A DNA stretch of 64,000 nt. It comes from G963692885 sp964658655 (GTDB lineage: Bacteria > Acidobacteriota > Terriglobia > Terriglobales > Acidobacteriaceae). The DNA lies in contig CAZZZL010000005.1 in NCBI GenBank assembly GCA_964658655.1, positions 62,001 through 126,000 on the forward strand, read 5' to 3'. Position numbers and translations under genes: made by a program. This document shows, piece by piece, positions 59,205-64,000 of the stretch. How positions within the stretch are numbered: position 1 is the first letter of the stretch; every line of letters begins with the position of its first letter. A model generated the notes under the pieces. It saw nothing but the letters and a program-made list of their open reading frames with translations, was not told the DNA's origin and did no database searches.

Positions 59205-61604
59205 ATGGCAGAAGGAGATTGGGTATTACTGATTGCGAGTGAGGTGGGCGGAACTGACTCTGTTTCCGACCGCGCGATGGAGCGCCTGGTCGACGCAATC
59301 AGAAAAGAAGGTTACGAGGTTGTTCGGACAACGACACCGGAAGATGGTTTGTCACTGGTGAAGTCTGACCCATCGCATAGTGCGATTTTGCTCGACTGGG
59401 ATCTCGAGAGCGACACGCAGTTTGACGAACGCGCTGCCATCAAAATTCTACGCGCGGTGCGTCGCCGCAATAAACGCGTGCCAATCTTCCTTATCGCCGA
59501 CCGCACCCTGGTCAGCGAACTGCCGCTGGAAGTAGTGAAGCAGGTTCATGAATATATTCACCTGTTCGGCGACACGCCGGCCTTTATCGCCAACCGCGTG
59601 GACTTCGCTGTTGAGCGTTACGAAGAGCAGCTGCTGCCGCCGTATTTTCGCGAGCTGAAAAAATACACAGACCAGGGTGCCTACTCCTGGGACGCGCCGG
59701 GCCACATGGGCGGCGTTGCCTATCTGAAGCATCCGGTCGGTATGGAGTTTCATCGCTTTTTCGGCGAGAACATCATGCGCTCCGATCTCGGCATATCGAC
59801 TTCACCGCTCGGCTCGTGGCTCGATCACATCGGCCCTCCGGGCGAATCGGAACGCAATGCTGCACGCATCTTTGGCGCGGACTGGACGTTCTATGTACTT
59901 GGGGGCTCGTCTACATCGAACCAGATTGTCGGCCACGGCGTCATCGGCCAGGATGACATTGTGCTGGCCGATGCAAACTGCCACAAATCCATCTGCCACT
60001 CGCTGACGGTCACGGGGGCGCGGCCCGTTTATTTCAAGCCGACACGCAATGGCTACGGCATGATTGGCCTGGTGCCGCTGAAGCGATTCAGTCCGGAAGC
60101 GATTCAAGGATTGATCGATAAGAGCCCATTCAAGAACGGCGCAGCGTCGAAAGATCCCACGTATGCGGTCGTGACCAACTCGACTTATGACGGACTCTGC
60201 TACGACGTGAACCGCGTGGTCGAAGAACTCGCGAAGACTGTACCGCGCGTACACTTCGACGAAGCGTGGTACGCCTACGCGAAGTTTCACCAGATTTATC
60301 GCGGACGTTTCGCGATGGATGTGCCGGATGAAATGCCGAACCGACCGGCAATTTTTGCTGTGCAATCGACGCACAAGATGCTGGCTGCCTTTTCGATGGC
60401 GTCGATGGTGCACATCAAGCTGAGCGCGCGAGCGCCGCTGGACTTCGACCAGTTCAACGAGTCGTTCATGATGCATGGCACGACCTCGCCGTTCTATCCG
60501 CTGATCGCTTCGCTCGATGTCGCCGCGGCCATGATGGACGAGCCGACAGGCCCAACATTGATGGACGAGACGATTGAGGATGCCATCAGTTTCCGCAAAG
60601 CCATGTCGTCAATCGCGCATCGTTTGCGTGCTGCAGAGAACGGCGAAGGCTGGTTCTTCCGCCTCTTCCAGCCGGACCAGGTAACGAACCCGGATACGGG
60701 CGAACGGCAGCTGTTCGAGGAAACGCAGGACCGCATCCTGGCAACGAATGCGCATTGCTGGACGCTGAAACCGGGGGACACCTGGCATGGCTTTCAGGAT
60801 GCGGATATCGCCGATGAATATTGCATGCTCGACCCGACGAAGGTCACCATCCTGATGCCAGGCGTGACGGCTCAGGGGCATGTGGGCGAGTGGGGGATTC
60901 CCGCAGCGATCCTGACAGAGTTTCTCGATGGCAGGCGCGTGGAGATTGCGCGCACCGGCGATTACACGGTGCTTGTCCTGTTCTCAGTCGGCACCAGTAA
61001 AGGCAAGTGGGGCAGCCTGCTGGAGAACTTGTTCGAGTTCAAAAGGCTCTATGACAGCGAGGCTTCGCTGGAAGAAGCGTTGCCAGACCTGGTCGCGAAA
61101 TATCCCGCGCGTTATCGCAATGTGACGTTGAAGGACCTGAGCGACGAGATGCATGCCGCGATGGTGCAGATGAATATTCCGGCGCTGGTCGGTGAAGCCT
61201 GCGATGTCGATCCGCAACCAATTTTAACGCCGGCACAGACGTACCAGAAGCTGTTACGTAATGGTACAGAAAAGGTGAAGTTTACCGAAATGGCGAACCG
61301 CATTGCCGGTGTCATGCTGGTACCCTATCCGCCTGGTATTCCGGTGAGTATGCCGGGGGAGCGGCTGGGGAATGCGGACAGTCCGGTCATCAAGCTGATT
61401 CTTGCAACGCAGGAATTCGGCAAGCGGTTTCCTGGCTTCGAGCGCGAGGTGCATGGCATTGAAGTCGACGCAAATGGCGACTACTGGATGCGCAGCGTGA
61501 TCGAATCGACGGGCCGTCGCAGCAACGGCAAGAATCGTCCCCCGAGTTCGGCACCGCCGGTAAAGAAGCGGCAAAGGGCTACGGTGCGCAGGACGCCTGA
61601 GTAG
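59205..61604 (+). CDS. Orn/Lys/Arg decarboxylase (biodegradative type)
   Basis: This 799-residue fold-type I PLP enzyme has an N-terminal receiver-like wing (LLIASEVGGTDSVSDRAMER, ILLDWDLESDTQFDERAAIK), a PLP core with K391 in the QSTHKMLAAFSMAS motif, the DEAWYAYAKFH and MHGTTSPFYPLIASLD blocks, and a C-terminal domain. It decarboxylates lysine, ornithine or arginine to a polyamine; substrate choice is not clear. A 40-residue basic tail (NGKNRPPSSAPPVKKRQRAT) follows the normal end. The start at 59205 has AGAGG 5 nt upstream; a TTG at 59184 is less likely. Such enzymes act in acid stress, consistent with acidobacterial habitats (inference). Confidence 0.9.
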   Translation: MAEGDWVLLIASEVGGTDSVSDRAMERLVDAIRKEGYEVVRTTTPEDGLSLVKSDPSHSAILLDWDLESDTQFDERAAIKILRAVRRRNKRVPIFLIADRTLVSELPLEVVKQVHEYIHLFGDTPAFIANRVDFAVERYEEQLLPPYFRELKKYTDQGAYSWDAPGHMGGVAYLKHPVGMEFHRFFGENIMRSDLGISTSPLGSWLDHIGPPGESERNAARIFGADWTFYVLGGSSTSNQIVGHGVIGQDDIVLADANCHKSICHSLTVTGARPVYFKPTRNGYGMIGLVPLKRFSPEAIQGLIDKSPFKNGAASKDPTYAVVTNSTYDGLCYDVNRVVEELAKTVPRVHFDEAWYAYAKFHQIYRGRFAMDVPDEMPNRPAIFAVQSTHKMLAAFSMASMVHIKLSARAPLDFDQFNESFMMHGTTSPFYPLIASLDVAAAMMDEPTGPTLMDETIEDAISFRKAMSSIAHRLRAAENGEGWFFRLFQPDQVTNPDTGERQLFEETQDRILATNAHCWTLKPGDTWHGFQDADIADEYCMLDPTKVTILMPGVTAQGHVGEWGIPAAILTEFLDGRRVEIARTGDYTVLVLFSVGTSKGKWGSLLENLFEFKRLYDSEASLEEALPDLVAKYPARYRNVTLKDLSDEMHAAMVQMNIPALVGEACDVDPQPILTPAQTYQKLLRNGTEKVKFTEMANRIAGVMLVPYPPGIPVSMPGERLGNADSPVIKLILATQEFGKRFPGFEREVHGIEVDANGDYWMRSVIESTGRRSNGKNRPPSSAPPVKKRQRATVRRTPE

Positions 61605-61616
61605 AGGTTGAACGAG

Positions 61617-61648
61617 AAAACGGGCCGCCAGACTGTGGCCCGTTTTTT
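61617..61648 (+). terminator. Rho-independent terminator of the decarboxylase gene
   Basis: AAAACGGGCC (61617-61626) pairs with GGCCCGTTTT (61637-61646) in a 10-bp stem, with T-run TTTTTT at 61643-61648. It also faces the convergent vapC gene. Confidence 0.9.
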
Positions 61649-61655
61649 GCTGGCG

Positions 61656-62054
61656 TTACCATATCGTTCGCACGTGAGGGTAATTGCGAATCTTTTCGTC
61701 CATGGTGACGAGGGGCTTGCCGAGCTTGCGGGCCGTCGCGACAATCATCCGATCCGCAGGGTCTCGATGAAACTCGCCCGGCAGACTTTCTGATTCGACA
61801 GCGATCAGATTGTCGACAGGTACGAACCGTACACCGGCAATCTGGCCCACAGTCGCCAGCCACTCTCTGAGATCCATCGCAAGGGCAATGCGTTTGCGCT
61901 GGATGAGCATGGCAATCTCCCAGGCAGAGATGGACGAGATCGCAATTTCACCAGACTCCATTTCGTCCCTGAGAACCTTGCTGGCGGCAGTGGAGAGACG
62001 CCCATCCTCCTGAGTCGCCCACCACAGCAATACGTGCGTATCAAGCACGATCAT
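61656..62054 (-). CDS. PIN domain toxin, VapC-type
   Basis: This is a 132-residue PIN-fold ribonuclease. Acidic residues of the active site are in MIVLDTHVLLWWA (first Asp), SISAWEIAMLIQRKR (Glu) and DPADRMIVATARKLG (late Asp). The ATG at 62054 is inside the end of the antitoxin gene (14-bp overlap), a typical antitoxin-toxin layout. Toxins of this type cut tRNA or rRNA when the antitoxin is lost. The ATG at 62078 is a longer alternative. Nothing suggests that the toxin itself is broken. Confidence 0.88.
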   Translation of the reverse strand: MIVLDTHVLLWWATQEDGRLSTAASKVLRDEMESGEIAISSISAWEIAMLIQRKRIALAMDLREWLATVGQIAGVRFVPVDNLIAVESESLPGEFHRDPADRMIVATARKLGKPLVTMDEKIRNYPHVRTIW

Positions 62055-62283
62055 GCAGAGCTTCCCAATCTTCCTCACCGACGGGATCCGTAGGACGTTC
62101 GTAGTAGAGAAGGGTGCCGCTCAGCTTGTCTAACGGCGCAGTCTCTTCCCCGCGGTGGCGACGCAGTTCAAGAGTGGCCTGGCCGCGATCGGTGATGATG
62201 ATGGGCTCGCCTGTGTTCTCGACCTCGCGAAAAAACTCGAGTGCTTTAGCCTTGAATTGCGATTTGGAGATGTGTGCTGGCAG
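62041..62283 (-). CDS. antitoxin of the Phd/YefM type, unusual or damaged start
   Basis: The 80-residue frame reads PAHISKSQFKAKALEFFREV, ENTGEPIIITDRGQATLELR and ends EEDWEALHDRA, which is typical of antitoxins with a Phd-like N-terminus. No ATG, GTG or TTG is in this frame below an in-frame TGA at 62299-62301. The ATG at 62316 with five codons before that TGA lies upstream of the likely transcription start. The best start in frame is a CTG at 62281-62283, with GGGG about 9 nt upstream. A GTG at 62300-62302 at the TSS is out of frame. So it uses a rare CTG start, or the gene has a start mutation or frameshift. It precedes the toxin with overlap. Confidence 0.65.
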   Translation of the reverse strand: MPAHISKSQFKAKALEFFREVENTGEPIIITDRGQATLELRRHRGEETAPLDKLSGTLLYYERPTDPVGEEDWEALHDRA

Positions 62284-62305
62284 TGTAGGTAACCCCGGTC
62301 ACTTG

Positions 62306-62334
62306 ACTATAGTCATAAGGGAGGAAAGAAGCAA
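62306..62334 (-). promoter_or_regulatory. toxin-antitoxin promoter with overlapping palindrome
   Basis: On the minus strand TTGCTT (62329-62334), a 17-bp spacer and TATAGT (62306-62311) form a good promoter. The -10 sits in the 10-bp palindrome GACTATAGTC (62305-62314), a likely operator of the antitoxin. Transcription would start near 62299. Confidence 0.55.
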
Positions 62335-62388
62335 GAGGGGATTTGGCGATGGCCTCCCAAGCAAGCTTTATATATACCGGCTTTTGCT

Positions 62389-63000
62389 TCAGTCGGGATT
62401 TTTCCAGGCGGGCGTCCAGCTTTGGCGGATGTCGATGACCTTCATGCCGGCGGCACTGGCGGCTGCGAGGCCTTCTTCCGAGTCTTCAAGGACGATGCAG
62501 CGCCCAGGACGAATGCCCATGCGGGCTGCGGCAGCAAGAAAAATGTCCGGGGCAGGCTTGCCTTGGCGGACGTCTTCGGCTGTCACCAGGTGGTCGAACA
62601 AGTCGAGCAGCCCCACGCTTTGCAGACTGCTTTCAACGTTGCCGCGTTGGCCGTTCGAGGCGACGGCCATGGGCACTTTGCCTTTCCAGGCGCGCGCGAC
62701 ATCGGCGACGATGGTGACCTCCTGCAATTGGGCCGAGCTGCGCTGGAAGGCGACGGCGTAGGGCTTGAGGAGCTCAGAGCGGGAGATGGGGAGGCTGCCA
62801 TCTTCTGCTTCATAGGCGTCCAACAGGGCGTCAGGGGTAAGACCGACGCGGTCGAAGTACCAATCGGACTCCATGTCGCGCCCGATGCGCTGCAGAGCGT
62901 GCCGGATGGCACTATAGTGGGCGGGAGCCGTGTCGACGAGTGTTCCATCGCAATCGAAAATGAGTGCATCGAAAGTGCCTTCTTCGAGAACTATCGGCAT
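62389..63000 (-). CDS. HAD-superfamily phosphatase (beta-phosphoglucomutase-like)
   Basis: This is a 203-residue HAD hydrolase of subfamily IA. Motif I is DALIFDCDGTLVDTAPAHY, motif II is MAVASNGQRGNVE, motif III is RQGKPAPDIFLAAAARMG and motif IV is CIVLEDSEEGLAAASAAGM. A helical cap follows motif I. Usual substrates are sugar phosphates or nucleotides. It is upstream of the antitoxin on the same strand, 73 bp away, but the two probably have separate promoters. Confidence 0.9.
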   Translation of the reverse strand: MPIVLEEGTFDALIFDCDGTLVDTAPAHYSAIRHALQRIGRDMESDWYFDRVGLTPDALLDAYEAEDGSLPISRSELLKPYAVAFQRSSAQLQEVTIVADVARAWKGKVPMAVASNGQRGNVESSLQSVGLLDLFDHLVTAEDVRQGKPAPDIFLAAAARMGIRPGRCIVLEDSEEGLAAASAAGMKVIDIRQSWTPAWKNPD

Positions 63001-63105
63001 GGATTGATTCTAGTCGGCGAGTGATTGGTCGGTTGCAGGGGGTGCGGAAGAAATGCTGGTCGTTTGCCCCAATGCGCTTCGGTCAGGATGCCAGGAAACA
63101 GCAGT

Positions 63106-63747
63106 TCAAACTGATTCGTATTTCCAGTTCCTGCCCTTACCTTCGGCGATCCAGTCTATGGCGGTGGCTACGCGTTTTGCACGCGTCTCGGGGCGTTTAG
63201 CATCGGCAATCCAGACACAATACTCGCGACGCCAGCCTGCACCCTTGGCTTCAAAGACCTTGAGCGCAGCCTTATTTCTCTGGAGGGCGGCTACAAGATC
63301 CAGAGGTATTTCGGCCTCGGGCTTGGCGACACGCGGCCTGGACCATGCTTTGGTCCGCTCACGTTTGTCAATGGCTTTGGACGCTCCGCGAATACAGGCC
63401 ACCAGCTTTTTCCGCGGAGGCAGATCGTGGAGTGACGCAATTCTACCCAGAGAACCCATGGAACCGCTCGCTGCCAGGCCGTCAGCGCGGAGTGTCTGTT
63501 CCGCCTCTGCGCCCCAAAGACCGAAAGTGCAATGTTGTTTGAAGGCCGACATATTGGCGAGGATGACACCCTGGTAGACAAAAAACGGGCGCGACCACTT
63601 AATCTCTTCGACGACACCCGGTGCGGCCTCGTGCACCGCCTCACGCAGATATCTGAGGATGGGCTGCGCGAAGTCCGCTGCACTACTTATGTAGGCGTCT
63701 ACCGCCTGCATCGTGGAGGTCGATGCATTGGAAACCGGCTTATTCAT
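63106..63747 (-). CDS. YdeI/OmpD-associated-like protein with DUF1801 domain
   Basis: This is a 213-residue cytoplasmic protein. The N-terminal half is DUF1801-like (PILRYLREAVHEAAPGVVEE, IKWSRPFFVYQG, MSAFKQHCTFGLWGAEAEQT) and the C-terminal half is YdeI-like (PLDLVAALQRNKAALKVFEA, YCVWIADAKRPETRAKRVAT). The family is linked with bacteriocin-related stress in some bacteria, but its role is unclear. It is divergent from nothing close and follows dnaN by 155 bp on the same strand. Confidence 0.85.
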   Translation of the reverse strand: MNKPVSNASTSTMQAVDAYISSAADFAQPILRYLREAVHEAAPGVVEEIKWSRPFFVYQGVILANMSAFKQHCTFGLWGAEAEQTLRADGLAASGSMGSLGRIASLHDLPPRKKLVACIRGASKAIDKRERTKAWSRPRVAKPEAEIPLDLVAALQRNKAALKVFEAKGAGWRREYCVWIADAKRPETRAKRVATAIDWIAEGKGRNWKYESV

Positions 63748-63822
63748 CGCGAACCTCTACGGCCATGGGGTGCATGGAGTTCATTGCGGCGTGGCCGTGA
63801 ATAGTATGCCTGAAACAGACGA

Positions 63823-63851
63823 GGGCGACGCCTGTTTCCAGCGTCGCCCTG
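63823..63851 (-). terminator. hairpin downstream of dnaN
   Basis: AGGGCGACGC and GCGTCGCCCT form a 10-bp perfect stem with a 9-nt loop, placed 52 bp after the dnaN stop on the minus strand. The tail is only weakly T-rich, so efficiency is uncertain. Loop bases can also pair with GAAACAG at 63813-63819. Confidence 0.55.
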
Positions 63852-63902
63852 CCTTGTTTTGGCTCCATCGCCGAACGCATCTTCGCCCTTACGGCCAGTG
63901 CC

Positions 63903-64000
63903 TCAGATGCGCATGGGCATGATGATGTAGCGGTATTTGAAGTCGTCAGCGGGGTCTTCGGGGCGCATCTGGCCGGCGGATTGTGCGTCCTTGAACTCGA
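63903..64000 (-). CDS. dnaN: DNA polymerase III beta subunit (sliding clamp), 3' end only
   Basis: Only the last 31 codons and the stop are inside the window. They end in DDFKYRYIIMPMRI, the characteristic last strand of DnaN (usually MPMRL or MPMRI). DnaN is the ring clamp that holds polymerase III on DNA. The gene continues beyond the edge on the minus strand. Its presence 45 kb from parABS supports a location near the chromosome origin. Confidence 0.85.
   Translation of the reverse strand, partial: EFKDAQSAGQMRPEDPADDFKYRYIIMPMRI

Noticed and set aside
62114..62761. 215-residue plus-strand frame
   Set aside because: Overlaps the antitoxin and HAD genes in antisense; both have motifs on the minus strand.
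1..64000. tRNA, rRNA, insertion sequence or prophage genes
   Set aside because: No clover-leaf, rRNA-like stretch, transposase, integrase or phage structural motif was found by eye; a tRNA scan would be needed to exclude tRNAs fully.

Overview
The window looks like chromosomal DNA of an acidobacterium (Acidobacteriota, probably class Terriglobia / family Acidobacteriaceae). The signs are moderately high GC, two very large Oar-type TonB-dependent receptors with an N-terminal carboxypeptidase-like regulatory domain, a tonB-exbB-exbD-exbD block, a Kdo hydroxylase, and many secreted proteins and peptidases. Placement is inferred from gene content only. I see no rRNA or tRNA genes, no insertion sequences, no prophage and no CRISPR array. 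It is mostly core chromosome with a few decaying genes.

Layout. 0.1-5.7 kb: a frameshifted VOC-fold gene, a secreted protein, a beta-ketoacyl-ACP synthase with its own acyl carrier protein, a PHP-domain hydrolase, a GT2 glycosyltransferase and a wrecked Uma2 gene. 5.7-13.4 kb: thrS, an ICMT-like methyltransferase, then a minus-strand run ending in an M28 peptidase (small membrane protein, Kdo hydroxylase, methyltransferase, sialidase, peptidase) that looks devoted to the envelope or to glycan use. 13.4-19.3 kb: an unknown protein, ruvA, an HU gene, DUF2461, another membrane methyltransferase, parB and parA. 19.3-23 kb: two parS sites, then rsmG, a C26 glutamine-amidotransferase-like hydrolase, plsC and folC, joined by 4-bp overlaps in the transcription order folC-plsC-C26-rsmG, with parA-parB beyond the parS sites. 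23.1-25.5 kb: a BlaI/BlaR1-type repressor and M56 peptidase pair. 25.5-27 kb: accD and rlmH. 27.2-34.5 kb: two giant TonB-dependent receptors.

34.6-38.2 kb: rsfS (with a histone-like Lys/Ala tail) and nadD, folK, a frameshifted DUF3052 gene and DUF4126. 38.3-45.7 kb: a third TonB-dependent receptor, then the tgt-yajC-secD-secF export operon, which carries an extra 45-residue membrane protein between secD and secF. 46-52 kb: an M3 oligopeptidase, tonB, exbB, two exbD genes and a TPR lipoprotein. 52-54.1 kb: a biotin carboxylase and biotin carrier made as two coupled genes. 54.2-56.6 kb: a DsbA-like thioredoxin facing a VKOR-type quinone reductase that is coupled to kbl. 56.8-62.3 kb: a PNGase A-like protein, a VOC protein, a large Orn/Lys/Arg decarboxylase and a PIN toxin-antitoxin pair. 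62.4-64 kb: a HAD phosphatase, a YdeI-like protein and the 3' end of dnaN.

How the parts fit. The TonB/ExbB/ExbD block can energise the three TonB-dependent receptors. YajC-SecDF exports the many signal-peptide proteins, and DsbA/VKOR can oxidise them. parABS, rsmG and dnaN in one 45-kb stretch suggest the replication-origin side of the chromosome. Several genes (tgt, ruvA, the unknown gene at 13396, possibly blaI) have a -10-like hexamer about 8 nt before the start codon and no ribosome-binding site, which suggests leaderless mRNAs. No single locus is clearly a new system. The best candidates are the secD-secF small protein, the RsfS tail, the BlaR1 relative with a repeat-rich coiled-coil sensor, and the envelope gene run at 8.4-13.4 kb.
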